Positions 40,088-48,250 of a stretch of 64,000 nucleotides of DNA are shown piece by piece. Origin of the DNA: CBDFLD01 sp965249005 (GTDB taxonomy: Bacteria > Acidobacteriota > UBA6911); the NCBI GenBank assembly GCA_965249005.1, contig CBDFLD010000021.1, forward strand, positions 1-64,000. The letters are read 5' to 3'. The stretch's first letter is position 1, and each line of letters begins with the position of its first letter. The notes under the pieces were generated by a model. That model was not told the DNA's origin and searched no databases. It saw nothing but the letters and a program-made list of their open reading frames with translations. Position numbers and translations under genes: made by a program.

Positions 40088-40348
40088 ATGGAAGCTGAAA
40101 AAGGAAGGAAGAGGAACGAAATGACGGCAATATATAGAGTTCAGATCAGCGGTCGTTTGCTCGAGAGCAAGAATCTCAAGAGATTATTATCCCGCGCTGT
40201 TCGTGAGAAACGCAACCTGGATCGTAGGTTCCGGGCCTTTACGGAGCCGGTCCCCGATCTGCTGGCGCAGAACCCGAACGGCCATCATACCCAAGATTTG
40301 ATGCCCCAGAACTTCCGTTTTGAAGAAGGGCCGGACCGACTAATGTGA
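40088..40348 (+). CDS. Small basic protein of unknown function
   Basis: An 86-residue open frame whose ATG at 40088 is preceded by AGGAGAGGGG, a good ribosome site. A basic helical segment (LLSRAVREKRNLDRRFRAF) is visible, with no cysteine cluster, membrane segment or motif I recognise. It lies 66 bp after lexA on the same strand and could be cotranscribed. It may not be a real gene. The following 210 bp to 40559 contain only a tandem repeat. Confidence 0.4.
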   Translation: MEAEKGRKRNEMTAIYRVQISGRLLESKNLKRLLSRAVREKRNLDRRFRAFTEPVPDLLAQNPNGHHTQDLMPQNFRFEEGPDRLM

Positions 40349-40400
40349 TGAACGGGGGCCTGCGGCCGCTAGCAGCTGGGATGTCCCCGTAGGGCACGTT

Positions 40401-40450
40401 CGTTCCAGGTGTTTCAGCCAACCCGCGTTCCAGGTGTTTCAGCCAACCCG
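40401..40450 (+). repeat. Perfect 25-bp tandem repeat, two units
   Basis: The unit CGTTCCAGGTGTTTCAGCCA plus ACCCG occurs at 40401-40425 and again, without change, at 40426-40450. It lies in the leader of the DnaC-like gene. Confidence 0.9.
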
Positions 40451-40559
40451 TATGGGACGCCGTGCGAAGCTCCAAGGGTCCCCCGAGATTCTGCCGAGTT
40501 TTTCTCGAGGACCCCAACGATTTTCCCGCAGGATTCCCCACGACTTTCTAGGATTTCCA

Positions 40560-41363
40560 ATGACGACCGCAATAGACGAGAAGCCAGCGCCTGAGCCAGC
40601 AAGGCCAACATGGCGGCGCGAACCCCCGCTGCTGGCAAGTGCCGACTGCACAATATGCCGCGGAACAGGCTGGCGTCTCGTCGCTACCGTCGGGGGATCG
40701 CGAGCACAACGCTGTAGTTGTAGCGATCTGCAACGGTTGCATCTGATCCGCGATCAGGTCCGGATTCCCAAGCGATACGAGCACTGTAGAATCGACAACT
40801 TCGAGCCTGTTCAGTACTCACAGGTTCAGGCGTTGCGGGCGGCCCGTCGCTTCACAGCCCAGTTTCCCGGTCAAACCCGGGACCTTTTTTTCTCCGGTGG
40901 ACCTGGGGTGGGCAAGACGCACCTTGCAGTCGGCATCGTTCACCAGCTCATACATCGATTTCAGGAGAACATCTGCTTCGTAGAGCTCGCGAGCTTTCTT
41001 GAGGAACTGCGATTTGCCCGGCCGACGGTGGATGTGTGGGATCCGTTGCGCACGGCGGATTTACTCGTTTTGGACAACTTCGGTAGTAGCGGCGAGATAC
41101 AGCAACATGCTGTCCGCTCCATGGAGCAACTTCTGCACCTGCGCTGGCGTTTGGGTCGGCCGATGGTTTTCACCGGAGACCGAGTCAAATCCGACGAGGT
41201 TTTTGGCGGAGCTGAGAATCCAGCGGCCCCGCCGACCTTGTTGTTGCTTTCCCAGCTGACGCAAAGGACTCGAGCCTGGCTTCTGTCCCGCACGAAGATC
41301 GTGTCGATTCACGGGATCGATCACTGGGAAAAAAGCTCGGACCCCTCGGTGCTATTTAGCTAG
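40560..41363 (+). CDS. DnaC/IstB-like AAA+ ATPase, probable helicase loader
   Basis: A 267-residue protein. A zinc-finger-like module CTICRGTGWR and QRCSCSD is followed by an AAA+ ATPase with Walker A FFSGGPGVGKTHLAVGI, Walker B DLLVLDNFG and a sensor region MVFTGDRVKSDEVFG. The layout of an N-terminal Cys module plus a DnaC-type ATPase is that of chromosomal helicase loaders. No IstA lies next to it, so it is unlikely to be an IS21 helper. The start is the ATG at 40560; a longer frame from 40434 would begin inside the tandem repeat. Confidence 0.75.
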   Translation: MTTAIDEKPAPEPARPTWRREPPLLASADCTICRGTGWRLVATVGGSRAQRCSCSDLQRLHLIRDQVRIPKRYEHCRIDNFEPVQYSQVQALRAARRFTAQFPGQTRDLFFSGGPGVGKTHLAVGIVHQLIHRFQENICFVELASFLEELRFARPTVDVWDPLRTADLLVLDNFGSSGEIQQHAVRSMEQLLHLRWRLGRPMVFTGDRVKSDEVFGGAENPAAPPTLLLLSQLTQRTRAWLLSRTKIVSIHGIDHWEKSSDPSVLFS

Positions 41364-41469
41364 CTCCCGGTGCCGACGATCCATTTCATTGGTCGCTCGG
41401 GTTGCACAGCCTTTAAGCAAAGGGGTAGAAGTTCTCCAGATTCAAATGCTTGGGTTTGTTCAGGACGAG

Positions 41470-41504
41470 ATTTTCACATGGTTTTCCACAAAAGTTGTGA
41501 AAAT
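41470..41504. promoter_or_regulatory. Dyad with DnaA-box-like core
   Basis: ATTTTCACA (41470-41478) and TGTGAAAAT (41496-41504) are an inverted pair. Between them TTTTCCACA (41482-41490) differs by one base from the DnaA box TTATCCACA. The site lies between the convergent ends of the DnaC-like gene and the proline-rich membrane protein. The remainder of 41364-41607 shows nothing else. Confidence 0.4.
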
Positions 41505-41607
41505 GTAGGTGGCCGTCCGGTCGACTCCGAGAGTCGAAAAATGGGGAACCGCAGCTTCTGGAGCAAAACGCATGGTCTCGATGGACCATAACATCGGTGG
41601 GGGGGGG

Positions 41608-42393
41608 CTAACGCAGTTTTCGAGCGTAGTAACTCAGTGGTGTAATGGTTCGTTTTGGCAGGTTGACCTTCCAAGTGTACTTTATAGTGGAATCCGATCC
41701 CGCTTCCGAAAAACTAAAGGTCACTTGGTAATCTTCCGGTCCCATCGGTTCAGCGTTCCATCCCTTGTAATCTGACGCAGACTCGGTCAACAGGGAAGCC
41801 AGACTAGGGACCTGTTGGACCACGACTTCGCGTGCCTGCTCTCTCTGCGCTTGCTCGATGGCGGTGATTTCCGGTTCTTCAGGCGGAGCGGGCTCCGATA
41901 CGTCCGGCTCCGGTTCCGAGACCGTGACCTCGGGTCGGTTGGACCTCGGCCGTTTCTGTCTCGTCAGAGTCGGTCTCTGCGCAGCGCCCAGCTGGGTGGT
42001 TTTTTTTGCCGTCGAGGCTTGTTTCCGCCTGGGTGGCGGTGGTGGCTCGATTGACTTGGTTTTCGGAGCGATTGGAGGCAAGGTTTCAGTCCTGGATTCC
42101 CAGGACGGGCCGGTTTGGCTGGGCACGGACTCAGATACCTTCGCTGCACCCGGCGCACCCACATCCTCCTCGGGCAAGTCCTCCATGACGATGGCCGGTG
42201 GGGTACTGGCTGCGAGGATTGGATTGGTCCGGGACTGGAAGCCGCCCAGTGCCTGAATCAGCGCAAGGACCACGACGAGAAGTCCCAGGGCAATGTAAAC
42301 GAGCTTTTTGATCGAAAGGCTGTCGGATGTGGGAAGCGCCTCTCGCTTGGACTTGTACAGCTGTGACGCCTGCTCCCGGAGATCGTTCTTCAT
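41608..42393 (-). CDS. Single-pass membrane protein with proline-rich stalk, unknown function
   Basis: A 261-residue protein. A short basic cytoplasmic N-terminus is followed by one transmembrane helix (LVYIALGLLVVVLALIQAL, about 31-49). A long low-complexity periplasmic stalk rich in Pro, Glu and Lys follows (IEPPPPPRRKQ, SEPEPDVSEPAPPEEPEI). A C-terminal beta-rich stretch (YQVTFSFSEAGSDSTIKYTW) ends it. The architecture resembles TonB, but the YP motif and the typical C-terminal fold are not evident, and no ExbB/ExbD is near. A run of nine G (C in the coding strand) lies just past the stop codon. Confidence 0.55.
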   Translation of the reverse strand: MKNDLREQASQLYKSKREALPTSDSLSIKKLVYIALGLLVVVLALIQALGGFQSRTNPILAASTPPAIVMEDLPEEDVGAPGAAKVSESVPSQTGPSWESRTETLPPIAPKTKSIEPPPPPRRKQASTAKKTTQLGAAQRPTLTRQKRPRSNRPEVTVSEPEPDVSEPAPPEEPEITAIEQAQREQAREVVVQQVPSLASLLTESASDYKGWNAEPMGPEDYQVTFSFSEAGSDSTIKYTWKVNLPKRTITPLSYYARKLR

Positions 42394-42593
42394 TTATGAC
42401 CTGGCCCTCGAGTCAAGTTACCCGAACCTCGCTGCATTCGATCCTACCGATCCTCGGCGAACTAGCAAGGTCCTACTTGTCTTATAATACATGATTCAGT
42501 ATTGACCCCGCCAGATTCTCTTCCCTAAAGCTGGCAAATCGGTGGACGAATTGGTGCTCGTATGGTTGAGTACGGTTTCGAGGGATTCTAGTT

Positions 42594-43523
42594 ATGGCTC
42601 GATACTTCATAGGGATGGATTGTGGGGGAACCAAGACCGCCGGAGTCCTGGCCGACAAGGACCTCAACGTCCTCGAACGCGCCATTTCCGGACCCGGCAA
42701 CCCTTTGTCGGCTGGGATTGGGGTTGCCGCGCGGTCCTATCAAGCGGTCATAGGTCAACTCTTGTCCAAAGCCGGATTGAAGTCCGATGAGGTCCGAGGT
42801 CTGGGGGCCGGTGTAGCGGGTGCGGGCCAGAAATCCGAGCGGATTCAGGTGATCAGCCAGATCCAACCCCTACTGCCGCGCGCTACCATCTCCGTCGGGA
42901 CCGACGGGCTGATTGCGCTCTTGGGTGCCATGCGAGGAAAGGCGGGGATTACCGTCATCGCAGGGACTGGATCTTTGGTCGTAGGGATGGATGCCGAGGG
43001 AACTGTGGTTCGTGGCGGGGGTTGGGGAATTCTGCTAGGGGACGAAGGTAGCGCGGCCACCATGGGTAGGCAGGCGATCCAGGCGATGCTTCGGGCGGAA
43101 GATGGACGTGAGGCGCCGACCCGTCTTCGTTCGTTCGTTCTGGAGCATTTTCAAGCAGAGTTGCCTGGCGAGTTGGTCGTTCGGATCTATCGAAGGCCTC
43201 CCACGACAGCTCAATATGCGGAGCTTTTCCCCAAGTTGCTTGAGCTGGCGGAGGAGGGGGATCTGTTGGCGCGCGCGGTCGTCCTGGAGGGAGCGGAAGA
43301 CCTGGCGAAGATTGCCCTTGCTGTCGCCAGGCGGCTTCGATTGGAGCGAGTCGCGATGCCGCTGGCGCTCGTCGGCGGGATTGTTTCCGGAGACAATCTG
43401 TATCGGGCGACGCTACTGAAGTTTATCCGAAAGCTTCTCCCCCGCTCCAATTCCATTGAGCCGACCTCGCCTCCGGAAATTGGAGCCCTTTATCTCGCGC
43501 TAGGCAGGGTCAAAGCGGATTAG
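42594..43523 (+). CDS. BadF/BadG-type sugar kinase (N-acetylglucosamine/N-acetylmuramic acid kinase-like)
   Basis: A 309-residue ASKHA-fold kinase. RYFIGMDCGGTKTAGVLAD is the phosphate-1 motif, VGTDGLIALLGA holds the likely catalytic Asp, and TVIAGTGSLVVGMD and ALVGGIVSGDNLY are the phosphate-2 and adenosine motifs. This family includes NagK-like GlcNAc kinases and MurK, which phosphorylates both GlcNAc and MurNAc. Location next to murQ, nagA and namZ supports the MurNAc/GlcNAc role. A TATAAT lies at 42483-42488 without a good -35. It converges on lysA with a 14 bp overlap at the ends. Confidence 0.85.
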   Translation: MARYFIGMDCGGTKTAGVLADKDLNVLERAISGPGNPLSAGIGVAARSYQAVIGQLLSKAGLKSDEVRGLGAGVAGAGQKSERIQVISQIQPLLPRATISVGTDGLIALLGAMRGKAGITVIAGTGSLVVGMDAEGTVVRGGGWGILLGDEGSAATMGRQAIQAMLRAEDGREAPTRLRSFVLEHFQAELPGELVVRIYRRPPTTAQYAELFPKLLELAEEGDLLARAVVLEGAEDLAKIALAVARRLRLERVAMPLALVGGIVSGDNLYRATLLKFIRKLLPRSNSIEPTSPPEIGALYLALGRVKAD

Positions 43524-44766
43524 TGGATTCTCCCTGGATCATTTCGTCGAAGGTCTCTCTCTTCCGCACAACCTTGAAGCGTCCATTGCGCGCAAGGACC
43601 TCCGGCGCTCGAGGGCGGGCGTTGTAATTGGAGGAGAATACGAAACCGTAGGCACCCGCGCAGAGAATGGCCAGCAGGTCCCCACGCTGGACCACGGGCA
43701 TCCGACGATCCCTTGCCAAAAAGTCTCCCGATTCGCAAACCGGCCCGACCACGTCAACCTTCCTGTAACCGCGCCGGGGCCGTCCGACGGGCAGAATCCG
43801 ATGATAGGAACCGTAGAGGGTTGGACGGATGAGATCGTTCATGGCTGCATCGACCACCACGAAATTCTTAGTTCCGTTCTTCTTGATTAGCAGAACCCTC
43901 GTCACGAGGATTCCTGCGTTCCCAACCACAACCCTTCCCGGTTCCAGGATCAAGCGGCACCGAAAACCTCGAATCCGGCGAACCAGAGCTCTTGCATACT
44001 CCACGGGATCGGGTGGAACCTCGTCCCGATAGGTAATTCCCAATCCCCCTCCCAGATTCAGGCTTTCGATCTCGAACCCCGCGCTTCGAAGTGAAGAAAC
44101 GAGGGACTTGAGTTTCCTGATTGAATCGACAAACGGACGCACCCGCGTGATCTGAGAGCCGATGTGAGCGGCGATGCCGATAGCTTTCAAATGCTTCGAG
44201 GCACGGGTCCGTTCGAACAGGCTTCCCACCTGACCGATCGAGATCCCGAACTTGTGTTCGCTCAAACCGGTCGCGATGTAAGGGTGCGTTTGGGGGTCGA
44301 CATCTGGATTGACCCTGAAAGACAGACGGGCGGTTCGCCCGGTGGCTCGCGCCCGAGACTCCAGAATCTCGAGCTCGGCTGCGGACTCGACGTTGAACTG
44401 AAAGATATCCTGGGAGAGTGCCAGGTCGACTTCACTCGATGCCTTGCCCACGCCGGAGAAGACGATTTTGCCCGGGTCCGCGCCCGCCTTCAAGGCGCGT
44501 CGTAACTCACCTCCTGAGACGATGTCAAAACCAGAGCCGAGCCGCCGAAAGAGACTGAGAACGGCCAGATTGGAATTTGCCTTCACTGCATAGCAAGTCA
44601 GATGCGGGACTTCATTGAAGGCAGAGTCAAACTTCCGGTAGTTGGTCTCGAGCATCGACTGGCTGTACAGATAAAGTGGGGTGCCCACCTTTTCGGCGAC
44701 GCGCTTGATTTGCGCGGACGTGAGATCCGAGAAGTCTATCTTCCGGAGACCGGTAGAGTTTTTCAT
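43510..44766 (-). CDS. lysA: Diaminopimelate decarboxylase
   Basis: A PLP enzyme converting meso-diaminopimelate to L-lysine. The alanine-racemase-type barrel shows the PLP Lys in HLTCYAVKANSNLAV, the phosphate-binding LNLGGGLGITY and LEPGRVVVGNAG. The second domain has PVCESGDFLARDR with the active-site Cys and Glu, and CAGAYGFVFSSNYN with the Tyr. I use the ATG at 44766; a TTG at 44787 that overlaps the nagA stop would be an alternative, translationally coupled start. It is the last gene of the glcDEF-murQ-nagA-lysA run, where its substrate could also come from recycled stem peptides. Confidence 0.94.
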   Translation of the reverse strand: MKNSTGLRKIDFSDLTSAQIKRVAEKVGTPLYLYSQSMLETNYRKFDSAFNEVPHLTCYAVKANSNLAVLSLFRRLGSGFDIVSGGELRRALKAGADPGKIVFSGVGKASSEVDLALSQDIFQFNVESAAELEILESRARATGRTARLSFRVNPDVDPQTHPYIATGLSEHKFGISIGQVGSLFERTRASKHLKAIGIAAHIGSQITRVRPFVDSIRKLKSLVSSLRSAGFEIESLNLGGGLGITYRDEVPPDPVEYARALVRRIRGFRCRLILEPGRVVVGNAGILVTRVLLIKKNGTKNFVVVDAAMNDLIRPTLYGSYHRILPVGRPRRGYRKVDVVGPVCESGDFLARDRRMPVVQRGDLLAILCAGAYGFVFSSNYNARPRAPEVLARNGRFKVVRKRETFDEMIQGESTNPL

Positions 44767-44783
44767 CACTGTGCCAATTCGAA

Positions 44784-45965
44784 TCAAGCCTTCGAGTACA
44801 CGACCCTTCCGCCGACGATTGTCTTGACAACCGCGAGACTCTTGTCGAGAAGGGCCAAGTCCGCATCGTAACCCGGAGCGACGATACCCTTGCGGTGCCC
44901 CATCCCGATGCTGCGCGCAGGGGTCACTGTTGCGGCTGTTACTGCTTCGTAAAGCGGCAGGTCTGCCTCCTGCACGAGGTTGCGGACGGCGCGATCCAGA
45001 GTCAGGATGCTGCCTGCGAGATGGCCTTCCTCGTTACGGCATTCTCCTTGTCGAACCTCGATGTTGATGTTTCCGAGTTGATAGAAACCGTCCTCCCGGT
45101 CCACGGCGCTGACGCCGTCGGTGATCAAAATTGTGCGATCGACTCCCTTGACTCGCAGCAGCAGAGAAACCGCGTTCCAGTGAACGTGGACGCCATCAGC
45201 GATCAACTCCGCGTACACGCGATCGTCGGTCAGAACCGCGCCGAGGATTCCCGGTTCCCTCTGATGGAAAGGGCGCATGGCGTTGAAGCAATGTGTTGCG
45301 TGGCGCGCACCGGCTTCGACGGCGGCAAGGGCCTGCTCAAACGTAGCATCAGAGTGACCAATGGAAACGTAGATGCCCCTTTTTATGGCCTCATTGATCA
45401 GTGCAAACCCGTCATCGATTTCCGGGGCCACCGTAATCTTAGCCACGCAATTGCCTGATATGTCCACGAACCTGCGAAACGTCGTCAGGTCGGGGACGCG
45501 GAGATGTTTGGAGGAGTGTGCCCCTCGGCGCACCGGGTTGAGGTACGGCCCTTCCATATGGATGCCGAGAGGCTGTGCTCCGTCACCGATCTCGTTCGAG
45601 TGGGCGGAGAAACCGCGCAGCGCATGCTCCGTGTCGCTGTCAGGAGCGCTGATCGTTGTGGGAAGAAAGGAGGTCGTGCCGTGGGCAGCCAGGGCTTCCG
45701 AAATTGTCTCCAGTGATTCAGCCGTCCCTTCCATCACGTCCGACCCTCTGGCCCCGTGCACGTGCAAGTCAATGAATCCGGGAACGACGATCGCCTCCGG
45801 ATCGTATAGGAGCCGATCCGCAGCTACAGAGGGCATCTCCGACGCTGGGACCATTTGCCGTATCTTCCCCGAGACAAGTTGCAGGCACCAGTCGCGACGA
45901 AGCTCAAAGGGCGTATAGAGTGTCGCGCACCGAATCCACATCTCCTGGTCATTCCTGGGTTGCAT
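44784..45965 (-). CDS. nagA: N-acetylglucosamine-6-phosphate deacetylase
   Basis: Removes acetate from GlcNAc-6-P to give GlcN-6-P. It is an amidohydrolase-fold protein of about 393 residues with VPGFIDLHVHGARGSDVMEG (metal-binding His pair), IHMEGPYLNPVRRGAH (Glu ligand), YVSIGHSDATFEQ and THCFNAMRPFHQR (His residues), ADGVHVHWNA, and TILITDGVSAV with the catalytic Asp. The ATG at 45965 lies five bases after the murQ stop; the longer frame to 46085 overlaps murQ and is rejected. NagA acts directly on the product of MurQ, so the gene order follows the pathway. Confidence 0.95.
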   Translation of the reverse strand: MQPRNDQEMWIRCATLYTPFELRRDWCLQLVSGKIRQMVPASEMPSVAADRLLYDPEAIVVPGFIDLHVHGARGSDVMEGTAESLETISEALAAHGTTSFLPTTISAPDSDTEHALRGFSAHSNEIGDGAQPLGIHMEGPYLNPVRRGAHSSKHLRVPDLTTFRRFVDISGNCVAKITVAPEIDDGFALINEAIKRGIYVSIGHSDATFEQALAAVEAGARHATHCFNAMRPFHQREPGILGAVLTDDRVYAELIADGVHVHWNAVSLLLRVKGVDRTILITDGVSAVDREDGFYQLGNINIEVRQGECRNEEGHLAGSILTLDRAVRNLVQEADLPLYEAVTAATVTPARSIGMGHRKGIVAPGYDADLALLDKSLAVVKTIVGGRVVYSKA

Positions 45966-45969
45966 CACG

Positions 45970-46872
45970 TCACGATTCCTTCGAACTGGGGTCGGCGAGC
46001 GCCTTCCGAAGATTCCCATGATTCCGGGCCAAGGATTCCCGGGCCTGCTCGGCGGAGGAGCCGGAAAGGAGCATGACGAGAGCAACGGTCAAGTCGAGAT
46101 TCGCAACAGTCAGAGCCGCCTGGCACTCGGCTTCATCCATGCCGCTGATCTCGGTCAGTATGCGGAGACCTCGCGCTCTCAGCTTCCGGTTGGTCATCTG
46201 CAGGTTGGTCATCCAGTGACTGTAGACGTAACCCAGTTTCACCATGATAGTGGTGCTGAACATGTTCACGATCAGCTTCTGAGCCGTCCCTGCCTTCATT
46301 CTCGTCGAGCCTGAGACAACTTCAGGCCCAACCACAACTACCACGCTGTGGTCGGCGGTCGTAGCCAGCGCGGAGTTCGGATTGCAGCAGATCGCGACCG
46401 TCAAGCTTCCCGCTCGCTGGGCTTCTTCCAGAGCACCGCGCGTGTAGGGGGTATCGCCGCTCGCCGCCAGGCCCACGACGACATCTCGAGGCCCTACCTT
46501 TCGTGACAGAATGTCGCGGCTGCCACCGGAAGGGTCATCCTCGGTTGCTTCGCTGGCCGCGTGCAGGGCACCGTAGCCACCGGCAATGATGCCCTGGAAC
46601 AGATCCTGGCCTACGCTGAAAGTCGGCGGCAGCTCGGCGGCGTCCAGGACTCCTAGCCGACCACTCGTTCCCGTTCCAACGTAAAAGACACGTCCGCCGA
46701 CTCTGATTCGAGCTGTGGCCGCGTCCACCGCCCTCGCGAGCTGTGGAATCTGGGAGCTCACCGCCCGGGGGACCGTTTCGTCTTCAAGATTGATGATCGT
46801 GAGTATCTCGGCAGTCGTTCGTAGGTCCAAATCCTTGGATGCCGGATTCAGACCCTCCGTTATCGACTCCAT
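45970..46872 (-). CDS. murQ: N-acetylmuramic acid 6-phosphate etherase
   Basis: Cleaves the D-lactyl ether of MurNAc-6-P to GlcNAc-6-P and D-lactate. A 300-residue SIS-domain protein with the family signature ESITEGLNPASKDLDLRTT, RVFYVGTGTSGRLGVLDAAE and LPPTFSVG, VVVGLAASGDTPYTRGALE, and VVSGSTRMKAGTAQKLIVN. Its length is standard. It lies 74 bp after glcF and just before nagA. In E. coli murQ belongs to MurNAc and cell-wall recycling; here the neighbours add NamZ and an oxidase that could use the D-lactate. Confidence 0.97.
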   Translation of the reverse strand: MESITEGLNPASKDLDLRTTAEILTIINLEDETVPRAVSSQIPQLARAVDAATARIRVGGRVFYVGTGTSGRLGVLDAAELPPTFSVGQDLFQGIIAGGYGALHAASEATEDDPSGGSRDILSRKVGPRDVVVGLAASGDTPYTRGALEEAQRAGSLTVAICCNPNSALATTADHSVVVVVGPEVVSGSTRMKAGTAQKLIVNMFSTTIMVKLGYVYSHWMTNLQMTNRKLRARGLRILTEISGMDEAECQAALTVANLDLTVALVMLLSGSSAEQARESLARNHGNLRKALADPSSKES

Positions 46873-46946
46873 CGCTTCTTCGTCCCGGGTGATGTGGCGG
46901 GTGAGTGCGGGATCACGGTTGGCAGGCAGCTAAAGCGTAGCGTCGC

Positions 46947-48248
46947 TCACTTCGATGACTGACTCGCCCTACCGGCCTGATAAGCTTGATCCAGCAGCTC
47001 CACGGGGTGAACAGCCCGTATGCGCGATTTCTTCGAACGAAGCCCCATATTGATTTGTAGCAGGCAACCGGGATTTCCACTTGCAACCAACTCAGCGTCC
47101 GCTTGCACGATGTCGCGGAGCTTCTCCTCGAGAATGCTGGCCGACATTTCCGGGTGCGTGATATTGTAGATTCCCGCGCTTCCGCAGCACCGATCGGCGT
47201 TGGCGAGCACAACGAGACGCAGCCCCGGAATGCGCCCAAGCAGGTCCCGTGGTGCGGCCTTGATTCCCTGACCATGCAATAGGTGGCAAGGATCGTCGTA
47301 TGCGACAGTTTTGTCGATTGAGCCCATCTGGCCTTTGAGCTCGACCGTACTCAAGAACTCCGAGACATCTCTGACGCTGCGGCTAAAACGAACGGCACGA
47401 TCTGCGAACTCGGGATCATCCTTCAACAAGTGCCCATACTCCTTCAGCATAGCCCCGCAACCCGCCGCATTGACGATCACGGATTCCGAGCCGCATTTTT
47501 CGAAGGCGTCGATGTTTCGACGGGCCAGTTCCTTGGCAAGCTCCCTTTCTCCGTCGTGAAGATGGAGAGCTCCACAGCAGGTCTGCGCTCGCGGCTTTGA
47601 AACGGCGATGTCGTTGCGCTGGAGAACTCGAACGGTCGCTTCGTGAACGGGCCCGAACAGCTCGGGCATGATACATCCGTCGAAGAGTGAAACCGTGTGT
47701 TCGCCTGATGCTGTGTCTGCCATGTCCGAGTATCGAGGGGACGGAGGGACGGACGGGAGCAACGACTCCATTTCCGCTACCCGTCTAGGAAAGAGCTTGA
47801 GGATCCGAAGACCTCGGATCAGGGACTGAATGCCGCTTCGTTGATAAAAACGAAGTAGACGAAAGCTTACGTGAAGTGCCACGCGACCCGGTAGGACCCA
47901 CCGAAAGACCAAGTTGCGGAAGAAGCGCTCCAGCGCGCCGTGTTTCTTGCCGTCTCGGATCATCGCTCGCGCATCGTTCATCATTATGGAGAACTGGACC
48001 CCGGAGGGACATGCGGTCTCGCACGCTCGACACTCGAGGCACAGAGACATGTGTTTCTCGAAAGTAGGGCTGTCGGGGGCGATCCGACCCTCCTCGACGG
48101 CGTTGATCATGTAAATGCGCCCGCGCGGAGAATCTACCTCACTTCCGAGCTGCAGGTACGTGGGGCAAACCGAAAGGCAAATGCCGCAGTGAATGCAATC
48201 GAGTTTATCCCCTTCATGTGTGGTTTCCGGGACGACGGCAGAGCTCAA
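46947..48248 (-). CDS. glcF: GlcF-like iron-sulfur subunit of a glycolate/D-lactate oxidase
   Basis: A 433-residue electron-transfer subunit. Two 4Fe-4S ferredoxin motifs, CIHCGICLSVCPTY and CLECRACETACPSG, precede two cysteine-rich CCG domains (TCCGALHLHDG and DRCCGSAGIYNITHP, with DDPCHLLHGQG and NAAGCGAMLKEYG). This is the order in GlcF and related 2-hydroxyacid oxidase subunits that pass electrons to the quinone pool. The start is TTG 48248, directly after the glcE stop. Together with glcE and glcD it should form a membrane-associated complex. Confidence 0.93.
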   Translation of the reverse strand: MSSAVVPETTHEGDKLDCIHCGICLSVCPTYLQLGSEVDSPRGRIYMINAVEEGRIAPDSPTFEKHMSLCLECRACETACPSGVQFSIMMNDARAMIRDGKKHGALERFFRNLVFRWVLPGRVALHVSFRLLRFYQRSGIQSLIRGLRILKLFPRRVAEMESLLPSVPPSPRYSDMADTASGEHTVSLFDGCIMPELFGPVHEATVRVLQRNDIAVSKPRAQTCCGALHLHDGERELAKELARRNIDAFEKCGSESVIVNAAGCGAMLKEYGHLLKDDPEFADRAVRFSRSVRDVSEFLSTVELKGQMGSIDKTVAYDDPCHLLHGQGIKAAPRDLLGRIPGLRLVVLANADRCCGSAGIYNITHPEMSASILEEKLRDIVQADAELVASGNPGCLLQINMGLRSKKSRIRAVHPVELLDQAYQAGRASQSSK

Positions 48249-48250
48249 GA

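Noticed and set aside
40560..41363. IS21 IstB helper protein
   Set aside because: The ATPase resembles IstB/DnaC, but no IstA transposase or element ends are near and the N-terminal Cys module fits a chromosomal helicase loader better.
41599..41607. Run of nine G as a phase-variation tract
   Set aside because: It lies just after the stop codon of the membrane-protein gene, so length changes would not alter the protein.
41608..42393. TonB energy transducer
   Set aside because: One membrane helix plus a proline-rich stalk is TonB-like, but the C-terminal TonB fold and ExbB/ExbD neighbours are missing, so it is left as unknown.
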